Shown: piece after piece, positions 31,426 to 41,699 of the stretch | Layout: the number at the start of each line of letters is the position of its first letter | Position numbering within the stretch: the first letter of the stretch is position 1 | Source: Coptis chinensis | Taxonomy: Eukaryota; Streptophyta; Magnoliopsida; Ranunculales; Ranunculaceae | Direction: 5' to 3' | Length of the DNA: 64,000 nucleotides | NCBI GenBank assembly: GCA_015680905.1 | Contig: CM027378.1 | Location: 80,567,501-80,631,500 of the forward strand | The notes under the pieces: model-generated | What the model was told of the DNA's origin: nothing | The model's input: the letters and a program-made list of their open reading frames with translations, nothing else | The model's database searches: none | Made by a program: the position numbers and the translations under genes

Positions 31426-32019
31426 ACAAAGGAAAGGAAGGAGAGAGAAGAAATGGGACCCATGATTGTCCTTAACTCATTACTAGTTTCGGCTCTTGAG
31501 TTCTCGACTCAAGCTCAAAGCCATATTCCTTCTGAACAAAGTACATGGCTGTCCACCTAATAAGCAAAAAACTGGCCATTAGATTAATTGATCCGACACG
31601 CTATTTAGAGTACGAAAGTGAGTAAACCAATCCCTTCCCTATATCTATATTTCTTCAGTCGTTTGAGAGTCAGTTGATGGTGAATTTGTTCTTTACTTAA
31701 ATAGTTCAATTTGTTATTTCGGTATATTAGAGGACATCTGATATATTTGACAATATAGCTAAAGACAATATAGTGTTCTTAATTGTATTTTATTGTTTTT
31801 CACATATATATACTGATGTTCTGAGGCATCCAGCTCCATTGCCTAATTCCACAATTGTCAAGGAAACACAAGCAGGTGCAACGACAGTGCGAGGGGCATC
31901 AGATTTTCAGCAAGAAGGACCCTCGGTTGTGAGAAGTTTGTGAATGGATGTGGCCTTTAATGCCAGGTGCGAGAAGAACATTGTTGATGGGAAGTGTTTG
32001 TGTTGATACTGATGCAATG

Positions 32020-33719
32020 CTAACGGGTGCACGATCTAACTTGATTACACTGATCTACACCAGTATCGTCAACAGACACTGTTGCAGCCCCACTTTCAAC
32101 TGACATCTTCAGGAGCTCATACCTACGATCTAGATCCAGATAATCATCTACTAGAACGTAAGTGTGGATGTTGGTTATTTTGGGACTACGACCTAATGAT
32201 TTGTTGGATATAGGAAGTGGCTGCACTCTTCTTGGGATAAGAGTTGCCTACGTATCAAGTTTCTCAGGGTAAACTTGAATCAAGCCTTACCTTACGTGGT
32301 TCATCTCTCTATTATAGATATGTGCTTGAACCGTTATGGATTGCGATCCCCCTTGTGCTATCTTCATGATTAAGTCATTAATGTGTTATTACAAAGTTAA
32401 TGTTTCCTTGATTGTGGCATTGATTGAGTTCCAAGATTGTGCTAGTTGATATCTTTCCAGATCGGTGTTTCTTACAAGTTGTGCAAATTATCGAACTGCC
32501 ACTTTCGTGGGAACCAGCTCGTTGAAGTATCTATATCAAAAGGCGAACTGCTCAGGCAAGCTTGAGAAACCAGCTCTATTTTTTAAACTCTCTCACAGAG
32601 AGAGCAACTAGTCGAATTTTCAAAAAAATATCTTCACTTAGAAGCAGACAAATCAATCATCACCAACCACATGCTTATCAGTAGGAGCGGCGCTGGTAGA
32701 AGGGAGATGACTCGCATCGCGAGCTACGACAAGTGCAGCAGTTTCTTCAGCTTCCCGATCCTGCTTCTCCAGTAGCTCAACGTACAACTCCGCCAGCACA
32801 GCATGATCTTCACATGTTTGATTATACTCCTTTTGCGCTTTGCGAGCCACCACTTGACACTGCTTGGCGTACTCAGTCACCGATGCCAACTGTTTCTGCA
32901 GGTCCATCATTGCCTTAGCCAGTACAGCCTTCTCCTGCAACGTGTCCTGATGTTTGTTCCTCAGGGACGTCAGCTTCTTCTTATCGGCTTCCCAGCAAAG
33001 ACGATCCTAGCCCGGCTCAGCCATGCCACCATCGCCCCATACCAAGACGCCGCCGCACGGTTAAACTTCAACCTATCGTGACCACGCCAAAACTGCACGG
33101 AGAACAGTATTATTAATACTCCTCATTCATGTCGCAATAAAACTAGAAAACTCACCAAACAACAAGCCGCGTCTGAGGTCTTCAGAGTCGTTTCCAAACT
33201 TTCACTCTCCAGCTCATCTTTATCACCATCTAGCACTATTCCCTCCAAAAGGCAGCTCGCTATAGAGGCTGAATGGAAACTGCAATTAGAATGCTTCACC
33301 ATGCGCTTCTTCCCTGTTTTCCCAATGTAGAAGAAGTCGCGCCCCGAATCACCAGGACACGTGGACGAGCTGCCAGCCGCAGCATGGTGATTTTTCCCCA
33401 GGTCGTCGCCCCCTCCACCACTCGGAGACCTGAACACGACACCTCCAGGTCGCCCACGTCCCTCCATCTTCGCACGCTTACACTTCCTAGAATCAGACTC
33501 ATCAGCTTTACGCTTACCATGGTTCCCAAGAGAATGGGGTCTAAATTCCATCTCCTCCATCACTAGGGGAGAAGCTTCCCTCGTCCCCTCACCTTCTCCC
33601 CTCCTCCCCTCACCACCACCAGCAGCGTCTCCACGTCGCCTAGCCATACTCGAATCTACAAACAAAGCTAGAAGATCAGTGAACCATTGGAAGTACAAAG
33701 CATTCGTCCCCAACAACAA
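32020..33719 (-). pseudogene. Basic linker and coiled-coil C-terminus of a gene-C-like protein (captured fragment)
   Basis: Three minus-strand exons are visible. 33719-33123 encodes a Gly/Arg/Lys-rich, nuclear-looking sequence (MARRRGDAAGGGEGRRGEGE; KRKADESDSRKCKRAKMEGR), with a donor GTGAGTTTTC near 33155. 32940-32653 encodes a coiled coil (KAMMDLQKQLASVTEYAKQC; LYVELLEKQDREAEETAALV). 32226-32020 reads YVLVDDYLDLDRRYELLKMS followed by VESGA. The last matches gene C (YVLIDDFMELDRKYNALKRS) at about 50600-50690. The N-terminal conserved domain of gene C is missing. Likely transduplicated into the MULE. Its 3' end recurs at 25950-26085. Confidence 0.65.
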
Positions 33720-33852
33720 GATAAGTCAAGAAGAGCACGTACCTTAACAGATCAGTAAAGGTGAGAGAGCGAGAAGTTTGGAGCAGAACAACTTGGAGAG
33801 GAAGCAGCGCAAATACCTTTGAACTTCCCCTAACAGTTCTATTTAGGACCCA

Positions 33853-34874
33853 TGCTTAAATTTAAATTTTGGGTAGCTGCATGAACCCATGTAAAATATT
33901 TACTAAAGGAGCACACCACTGCAGGAACGGTTGTGAATGTTACTGTTTTGCCTCTTTTCTTTTTTGGGATTTCTGCTCTTTCTGTTCATTCAAGATCCTT
34001 AATTAATGTTGTTAAACTGCGTAAGTTATTAGAGGAAGTTATATAGCGGATGCAACTAATTTTTCTTGTAATAGTTGTTGGGTGGAGATATGTCAGTGGA
34101 GTATGACATTGCTTCTGACATATGTGAAAATTATACGTACTGTTATGTACTATGGAGCCGAACGGAGAACAAAATTGTTGTGTTCTGCTGATATATATTT
34201 CATTCGAACTGACCAAAAGTTTGCACTTGATCTTAGCCCAGTAAATGAAGATTAAAAAGTTTGAAATACAAAGAAAAGAGGATAAACAAATTTGGTTACA
34301 GATTAATTGTCAGGGATCATATAGCCTAGGCATAATTGTTTGAACCACTCACCGTTTTGATCAGACACATCAGGCATGTTACTCAGCTCTTCCATTTAAC
34401 TCAGACGCATAAACTGTGGCGGTGTGGATCACATATGTTGAAATTCTTCTGTTCGGCGCTAAAGAGTCGAACAGAGCCAAATGTGAGATTGGAGTTTGGG
34501 GTATGACACTGTTGGTGCCATACACGTACCAATGTGTCTGTTCGGCATGTAATATAGTTCCGAATATGAAAAGTCAATGTATTATGTCACAGGGAGTGCC
34601 ATAACTTTTACGTATAATATATATATTATGTTATAGTCCTGCACTGCCGCGAAATATGACGACATAAGCCGGTTTTTTAGCAAACCGATATCAATATTTT
34701 ATGAATTATTGCCTCGTATGGCCATAGTTCATGACTATGAACATTGATTGTTCATATACGTTCAGCATGGACTATGAACACTCATTGTTCATAGTTAGGT
34801 AGCTATGAACAGTGAGAGTTCATAGCTACCTAACTATGATCAATCACTGTTCATAGTTCAATTGCGATATGAAC
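33853..34874 (-). repeat. Right terminal inverted repeat of the 28-35 kb MULE
   Basis: Complementary to the left arm. It ends outward in ATGAACATTGATTGTTCATA-type palindromes and stops at GATATGAAC (34874). The next base begins the second palindrome family (GACCCGG...GGTCGTTTGG). A partial copy in the same orientation is found at 58540-59055. Confidence 0.8.
34728..34874. repeat. Palindromic TGTTCATA cluster at right MULE end
   Basis: Several near-palindromes of the TATGAACA-N-TGTTCATA family lie between CGTATGGCCATAGTTCATGA and the end of the inverted repeat. The left-end counterpart is at 28376-28530. They form the outermost part of the element. Confidence 0.85.
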
Positions 34875-34959
34875 GACCCGGCTAGGTCGTTTGGACTAAG
34901 TCCCAAACGACTTGGCCACACCGTCCCAAACGACTTGGATTAAGTCCCAAACGATTCGC

Positions 34960-35130
34960 ATATTCTCTCTCCAAATGTCCAAAAGGACCTTTTCTCTCTC
35001 CAACCCGAAAACCCTTATTTGAGGCTTTCTCTCTTCAATTTTCCAGAACCCTAAATTGAAACCCCCTAATGAAACACCAGACTCAAACCCTAAATTGAAA
35101 ACGAAATTGTATACCCGATTTGCATCTGCA
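34960..35130 (+). promoter_or_regulatory. Promoter / 5' untranslated region of gene A
   Basis: Pyrimidine-rich CTCTCTCC and TTTCTCTC stretches are followed by two ACCCTAAATTGAAA repeats, one being an AAACCCTAA telo-box (35085-35093). This composition is typical of plant 5' untranslated leaders. No clear TATA box. A 5' intron probably ends at TTTTTTCTAG just before the ATG at 35776. Confidence 0.4.
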
Positions 35131-35775
35131 GTGGAAGGTACACTTCAAGTTTTTATTTTAATTTGACGTGATTGTATTAAGTATTTGTGCGATTATATTT
35201 TTTCGAAACCCTTATATTTTCACCATTTTCCCATATTTTTTTTTTTGAACAAATGTGTAGTGTTATTTCCTTACGTTTTAGGTTAAGTTTGGGTAAAAGG
35301 TTTAGCATCGTGACAAATATAATAAGGGAAAAATATTTGAAGGGAAGGTTATGATAGAGTTGGCTATCCCGGTGGGTGTTCGGTTATAATGATCTGTCTT
35401 CTCAATTTGAAAAAAAATTCAATTTGAGAGGATAGATCATTATAACTGTACATCCACCGGAGGTAGGTAACTCTTTCATGTCCAAGTTTTCAATTATTTC
35501 TTTACATTTTAGGTTAAGTTTTGGTACAAGGTTGTTCCATAGATATAGATAAATATCTGCCACACAGTGATACATCACATAAGACAGTGCTGCTTTAGTT
35601 ATTTTCATTGTCGAATTTGGTAATTACATTTGACCATGAGATATCTTATTATAGTTATTGGTAGAGGTGGAGAAGGTATTTTGATTGGGGAAACAATGTT
35701 TACTATTTCAGATTGGTGAAACTGTTGGCTAATTAGGAAGAAAAATGTATTATGTTTTATGTTATTTTTTCTAGG

Positions 35776-37548
35776 ATGAAGAAAGATGTGTATAAATATA
35801 AGCCTAAAAAAGTTGAAGACGGTCGACCTCGAGGTGGTATCAAGGTTGCCAGTCGATGCTGTCCGAAAATGCTCGAGGATAAGTTGTTTTCGACATTTGA
35901 TATAGATGAAAGGGTTGATTTCAGGAAATCACCTTTTGGTTTTCTTCTAGATATTAATACAGTAGATCCGACTGACAGTAAAAGGTATACTATGCTTGCC
36001 CACTGCAATCTGATTGTGGAAGTGTTGCAAAAGAGGATTTTACCACTGACTTACAAATTAAAAGAGGTATACTTAACTTTCAAGGAGTCGGACATGGCCC
36101 TTCTTACTGGACTGTCCACAGATCGACCTCCTGACTGGTATTTTCGGATGGATTCAACGGTGCCTACTGCCTTCCGGTTAAGGTATTTTAGGACAACCAA
36201 ACTTCGGCGCAGTTACTGTGATGATGTTTTGCTAACGGAGATTTTGACGGCACGGATGTTAGCTAAGACAAAGTCAGTACGGAGGAATAAGACGACTAGG
36301 AATGACATATACGCTGAACAACAGTTTGTTTGTGGTCGGGGCTTTTTTTATTCCAAAGTCTACGAACGGAGTTAGTGTACTTCATGTCGACATTGCACAA
36401 GTTTTGGAACAGTTTGATGCATTTCCATGGGGCTATCTTACTTTCGAAGGCATTAAAGCTAGTGTGGAGCATCTAAACACTGAAATGGAGAAGCAGTTTA
36501 AAAGTTTTCAGGAGAAGCCGTTTACACACACCCTAGACGGGTGTGCACTTGCTTTCACCTTGTGGATATTCCTTCACGTTCCCTCTTTGGATGCATACCG
36601 ATTGGATAGGAACGTTTTCCCCTGGTTTCTAGGGTGGGTTAAAGTTGCAAGGAAAACCATGCGGACGATAAGTGGGACCCCAGTTTGAAGAACATGAGAA
36701 AAGTTCGTGTGGTGAATGACTTACAAGTTCCACGGAATGTGCAAGCAATGAGAGTCTACAGAGATGCAGTTCAGGTTAAGTTGTAAATTTGTTTTTTTAG
36801 TACGGATCGATCCCTTGTTTGTTTCTATTAAAAGTGTTTTTGATTGGGTTGTTTGTTCTGAGAGAAAGTCTGGCGATAACCAGGTTCCTCTGGACATTTT
36901 TTTCATCAAGCAATGCAAACGAGAGGTAATGTTCTATCTTCCTCTGTTTCTTTGGTCCATCGATCTAATAAGTATCGATGATGTATGTTGGCATGAATCT
37001 CATCTTGTAATGACAGTGATTAAACGAAAAAGAGGAGATGTTATGGGAGCTTTCAAGCAAAGTTTCTTTGGACTGTTGTGGTAGTTGAGGAACCGAAGGG
37101 CAAACCGTGGTACCGGAGGATCGTGGTGATGATGCATTTGCAGAATCGTCGGCAAAGAGGTTCCCAAGAGGGAGAAGTCTCACCAAGCAGAAAAGAAAAT
37201 CAGACACCAAGCAAGTTTGAGACATGACCGAACTGGCGAGGAAGAGGCAACCATCAACTAAACACAGAGTCACCGCGACATGAACCTCTAGTGAAGCAGG
37301 CGAGGACCACACACAAGTCCAGTTTGAAGATTCTACCCTTTACTAAGAATCCCAGGACCCAAAAGACAAAACTTTCTAATGATAATGATTTATCTCGGCA
37401 AATTGCAGAGAAGAATGTTGTTGAAATTGAAAAAGAACGTGAAGAAGGAGAAGACCTGCCCAATGAAGTCTTAAGCATAAGTTCATTGGAAAATGAGTCT
37501 GTTACTGCAAAATGTTCGGAACACCAGTGGTGGAGTTGTGGAGAATAA
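35776..37548 (+). pseudogene. Gene A: DUF1985-like domain protein, frame-shifted, without peptidase domain
   Basis: The start ATG (35776) lies one base after a splice acceptor (TTTTTTCTAG), as in gene B. The first frame encodes KSPFGFLLDI, LPLTYKLKEVYLTFKESDMA and LLTGLSTDRP, then RNDIYAEQQFVCGR. A +1 change in a G run (about 36336) leads to AFFIPKSTNGV, DAFPWGYLTFEGIKASVEHL and LWIFLHVPSLDAYRLDRNVF. A further shift near 36660 leads to KWDPSLKNMRKVRVVNDLQV and a donor GTTAAG. This follows gene B block for block and resembles the plant DUF1985 domain found N-terminal to Ulp1 peptidases in MULE-borne genes. Charged linker exons follow (about 36790-36925, 37085-37230, 37291-37548). No Ulp1 core was found downstream, so it is truncated. 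Confidence 0.65.
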
Positions 37549-37549
37549 T

Positions 37550-38915
37550 TGCGGTGAAGTGGCGGTTGATAACAGCGGTCACAGATTACAAACATCAACT
37601 GCTGCAAAATTGGTATTTCCATGCTTTTATCTTTTTTGTTTGTACACTGGTTGGTTGATTGCAGTACTGGATGCGTCTTTCTTCCCTTGTTTTTTTGGCA
37701 GTCTGAAGGGGAAATCTCAATTGATCTGAACAAGTCAATTTATGATGAAGGGGTGGGTGGTTTACTGTGTTTGAAGGATTCTATGTACTTTTGTCTTAAA
37801 TATTTACAAGTTATGCGAACTGTAAATTCAATTGTTTTGACCTCAACTGTTGTAAGCTCAAATGTTGATTTTGCAGAATGCAGACATGAATACTGCTAAC
37901 GATTAATTGCGGGCCGATCGAGTGCTCATTACAAAATTGGCTTAAAAATGAGTGTGGGTAGAGATATTATGTCTTGTCACATCAATTTCGATGTTGCAAT
38001 CAACGATTAAAAAGAGTATGCAGGTGAACTTTTAAACATGTGAGGAATGAATCCATAACTAAAAGTGGGCTTGACACGGCTTTGCACATTGCACAGGGTA
38101 AGAGTATAAAGGAAAAATAACCTGATATTCCCTGTGAAAAAGAAAGGGTTATGTATCGCGGCAATGATTGGCTAAAGAAAGTGAGTAATGAAGCATTGGC
38201 TAACGAAAAGTTCTAGATTGACATAAGGTTACTTGTTTGAAAGTTTCCACTATTTAGAGTGTGTAGTGTTGACTCACGACTTATTTGTACTAATTGTATC
38301 CATATTTTCTTCATCTATTAATAGGGGCGGAGAAGCTGAAAAGGTTGATGATGGTGACAACCGTGATGATCTTGACAACGAAAATATTTGTTTAAAAGTG
38401 GAGCACTTTTTAGTATCGTAAATTTACGGATCCTTATATTTAAGGCTAGTAAACATTACTGCGTGTTACATTTTTGAGGGGTGAGTAAATTTTAAGAGAG
38501 AGACTGTATTGTGCATTATCGCGACAATGTAGTGTAGGCTGGTTTATGAAGCTATTTTATCGCAGCTACTGTTTCATAGTCGTTGACTCAATTGAGGGGA
38601 AAGCAGCAGGCTATTCTCATGGATGATTTGTACTACGATGAAGGAATGCTACACTTGAAGAACTAGGATGTGATACTCTCCTCGACAATTTGGGAAAAAC
38701 TCAAAACCAAATATTTGTTTTTTTTCTGCGACAATGTAGTATACCTGTGCGACAATGTAGTTTAAGGTCTATTCTATGTGCAACTAACTCACAATGTAGT
38801 ATAAAGATGGTACTATCAGACTTTGCAAAAATGTGTCTTAAAAGTAATGTATGCATGAATGAATCAAGATATGAGTGCCAAATCCTTGTAATAAATAAAC
38901 ATATAAGGCTCAACA
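37550..38915 (+). other. Gene A 3' region; no recognisable domain
   Basis: Weak exon-like pieces (about 37725-37760, 38310-38400, the latter acidic) may continue gene A but lack family signal. The word GCGACAATGTAGT or a variant recurs at about 38523, 38731, 38750 and 38790. Similar ACAATGTAGT words occur near 41535 and 53445. Confidence 0.35.
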
Positions 38916-38925
38916 TATAAACATA

Positions 38926-39621
38926 GGGTGATCTTGGACATACCCATAAAAATTACTCCGTACCCCATAACTAACTCAGTTTTTGCCATACCCCAATAAC
39001 CACTTCAATCCAATAATATCTTCCAAATTAATTTGAGATATTTCCAATAGGGGTAAAGAAAGAGAAAAAACAAAAAGACCGATAGCCTCATTCCAAAAGG
39101 AAACAACAAATAAAAAAAATTGAAAATAATACTCTGGACCTTGAAGAATCTTTGTGTTACTACAGCACACTACACAATAAGAGAACTTCTAATAAAGGTA
39201 AAAGAATGCCCAAAAAACAAATTGTTTTTTTCCTCTTCTAGAAGTTGCTTCAAATTTGATTTTTTTTTTTTTTTTTTATGAAAATTTCTCAAGCGGAAAA
39301 TGAGAAAGACAGCAAGGAGCTGCAATGAGGAAAAAATACATTAATGGCTGATGAGTGAGAGGAGGAGGAAGACTAAATTCGACAATTTTATCTCTTTCTA
39401 ATTCCTTTCATAAAGGAGACAAAAAATGACAAAAAAAAAGGAAAATAAGTCTTAAGGCTTTGTGTTTCTTTGGAAGGATAAACACTTGTTTTGTTTTGTC
39501 TTTGATATACTTAATAAAAGAAAGGGTAATTTAGGAACCTAAATGTGTCTTAAACAATTTTATTTATTTATTTCAAAATTGGGATCACGGAGTGTTTTTA
39601 TGGGTATGTCCAAGATCACCC
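38926..39621. mobile_element. MITE with 8-bp target duplication (hAT-like)
   Basis: The left end GGGTGATCTTGGACATACCC is the complement of the right end GGGTATGTCCAAGATCACCC, and the inverted repeat extends over about 38 bp to CTCCGT. The flanks carry the direct repeat TAAACATA (38918-38925 and 39622-39629), an 8-bp TSD as for hAT elements. The interior (about 0.6 kb) is AT-rich with no coding capacity, so it is non-autonomous. It lies between gene A and the F-box gene. Confidence 0.88.
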
Positions 39622-39634
39622 TAAACATAGGCTG

Positions 39635-40271
39635 ACTTATTGGGTTGGTTTATTCTCCCATATTTATTCGAAAATGCTAAAGAGACAGCTACTGGCCTCT
39701 ATCTACGTGACAGACCAAACACAATATGCCACGTGGTAACTACGAAACTGGATACTGGTTGATTAGAAAATAGAGAAAATGGGCAAAAAAACAGTTAATC
39801 AAGGAACTCTACCACCCTTTTTTCTTTTAAATGAGAAGCAACGTGGCGTATTTTGTTTGGTTTGTCACTTAGATGGAGTCCAGGCTGTTCCCGTAGCATT
39901 ACACTCATATTTATTCTGTCTCTTTGGGAAGTGGGAAACGCAGGTCCCCATAACATAACACAGACCCCAATTCACCCCTTCAGTTTCTTCCTATAGACTC
40001 TTCCTATAAACCCAACACCCAGAGCTTTGAGAGATATTATTCACTACTAGACCTTTCCCTTCTTTTTCTCCCTTCTACTTTTGCCACACCAAATCTACTT
40101 TCTAAGGTTTGCAAACATACTATACACGGTTATTAGTTTGCAAAAAGGGAACCGAGACTTGAGAAAACGGTTACAGTAACCTCCATCCAATTCAGTATAA
40201 AATCCTTAAACAGAGTCGTGGAAACAGTTTATGCAATACAAAGCAGAAACAGTCAACAGATCAAACATACA
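39635..40271 (+). promoter_or_regulatory. Upstream region of the F-box gene
   Basis: Two TATA-like words occur: CTATAAACCC (about 40011) and AGTATAAAATCC (about 40194). The nearer one would place transcription start around 40225, favouring the ATG at 40272 (ACAATGGCGG context) over the one at 40218. No other feature recognised. Confidence 0.35.
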
Positions 40272-41428
40272 ATGGCGGCCTCTTCTTCTACTGCACACAA
40301 CAACAACAACATAAAGGAGTTGCATACAGATATGTGGGCAGAGGTTCTTAAACGTGCTCCACTCCCATTTGTCCAGAAGTCAAAATTTGTGTCCAGAGAA
40401 TGGGGAAGCCTTACAAGTCCAAATTCCTTTGTAATGGACAACGCGTTACTCACGGGATCATTTCTTGGTTACGTTATAAATACTATGCAAAAATGGGAAT
40501 CCACTATATCTTTCGCATCCAGCATTGACAACAACCCACCAATTCCAACCCCAACACTGAAGCACACACCACACGGTACTGGCCGTACTACAATAGTTGT
40601 GTCTTCAATGCAAGGTATTGTTCTCTTGACAACACCTTACGAGAAAAACCAAAATTATTACGTTTGCAAACCAACGACAGGAGAGGTCTATCAACTCAAT
40701 ACTCCTCGGGTTAGATTCTTTACAGAATCCCATGGAATGTTGGTGAATTCAATGGAACCATTGGATTTCACTATAGTTCGATTGTCAAAGCCCAACTTCA
40801 ACAACTTTATAAAAGCCTACCCGAGCAAGTAAAACTAAGCAACTTGTCATCATCATGTATGTTGAATTGTTTGATTCCCCGAAGTTGAAATGGAGAAGGT
40901 TGAACGACTTGGAGTTGTCGTTTAATGATGAACACATCGGGGAACCGGCCTGCGTGTGGCTGCAAAAAGGATCTATTCACTAGTCTCTTTATGATGCAGG
41001 CATATTGGTATTTAACATTGCCCCTCGAATCTTGGGCGAGGATTGGGCTACATGAGACTAAATCCCCCCCCAATTCATACAAACTGTTTCAGTTTAATGG
41101 TACTATTGCTATTATGTTCAAGTACTGGGGTGAGGAGTACAATGCTCCTGAGAAATTAGAACTTAGGGTTTTACAAGAATACGACAACAGGTTGTGGAGT
41201 GAACCGAGGACGTATTCATTGGACAAATTGTATTCTCTCTCTTACCGTCACCCGCATTTCGTTGACCTACTCACAGAAAATATTGCAGTTTTTGAATGCA
41301 ACAACGAGATCCTTTTTTACGATTTCAGTGGTGAGAAGTTGCTATTTGTCAAAAGAATCCCAACCTGGGGCAATCACTCCATTCTCCCATTCATGTCAGA
41401 CTTCACTGCAACTCAGTTTAACCCGTAG
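40272..41428 (+). pseudogene. F-box protein gene, disrupted
   Basis: F-box proteins recruit substrates to SCF ubiquitin ligases. The N-terminus reads LHTDMWAEVLKRAPLPFVQK and KFVSREWGSL, an F-box (LPxDxxxEIL.RLP...L.RFK.VSKEW) at residues about 17-50. The downstream part is F-box-associated: YVELFDSPKLKWRRLNDLE, then CVWLQKGSIH. The first frame stops at 40830, where a one-base shift near 40820 would restore it. The second frame has TAG at about 40980 after GSIH, and another shift near 41010 leads to LPLESWARIGLHETK and a frame open to 41428. Total size (about 385 residues) fits the family. Three lesions suggest a pseudogene, unless the base calls are wrong. It is the only clearly host-type gene in the window. 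Confidence 0.75.
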
Positions 41429-41526
41429 TTGTATCTTGTAATGTACTACTTATATTTAGGGTGACATCAATCTTTCTTGTTTATTATCTAGTTTATTATC
41501 GATTCCGGTTTCTTATGCATGTTCTT

Positions 41527-41665
41527 TAAATAGACAATGTAGTTTAGTTATACGCCAATGTAGTATGGTTATACTGCAATTAAACGAGAACATAATCAAT
41601 TTTTTTGTTTTTAGCAGTCCTAATCAAATAGCAGTCGAAATGAAATAGCCTAATCAGTGAAGTAC
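41527..41665. repeat. Dispersed repeat, also at about 53405-53545
   Basis: ACAATGTAGTTT(A/G)GTTATAC, TGCA(A/G)TTAAA(C/A)GAGAACATA and ATGAAATAGCCTAATCA blocks are shared in order with 53405-53545, same orientation. The two copies bracket the region holding genes B and C, so they could be direct repeats flanking a mobile segment. Confidence 0.65.
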
Positions 41666-41699
41666 GTTTTTTATGCTCTTGACCCAATCAATCTGGTCA

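Larger units (their letters stand above)
28376..34874. mobile_element. Mutator-like element with about 1-kb terminal inverted repeats, carrying gene fragments
   Basis: The sequence 28376-29393 is the inverted complement of 33853-34874 over about 1 kb. For example CCCAAAATTTAAATTTAAGC near 29375 corresponds to GCTTAAATTTAAATTTTGGG near 33850. Likewise CCGTTCCTGCAGTGGTGTGC corresponds to GCACACCACTGCAGGAACGG. Between the arms lie a plus-strand MuDR-like transposase N-terminus, a minus-strand Ulp1 C-terminus and a basic/coiled-coil gene fragment. MULEs with Ulp1-type cargo are known in plants (Kaonashi-type). The outermost part of each arm is a TATGAACA/TGTTCATA palindrome cluster. No clear 9-bp TSD was found, and transposase is incomplete. 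Confidence 0.75.

Noticed and set aside
33273-33566. Plus-strand open frame of 97 codons opposite the basic gene fragment
   Set aside because: It is a shadow of the GC-rich minus-strand exon, which has splice signals and a gene-C-like composition.
35085-35093. AAACCCTAA as an interstitial telomere repeat
   Set aside because: There is a single unit in a pyrimidine-rich leader. It fits a plant telo-box in a 5' region better than telomeric DNA, which would be in tandem.
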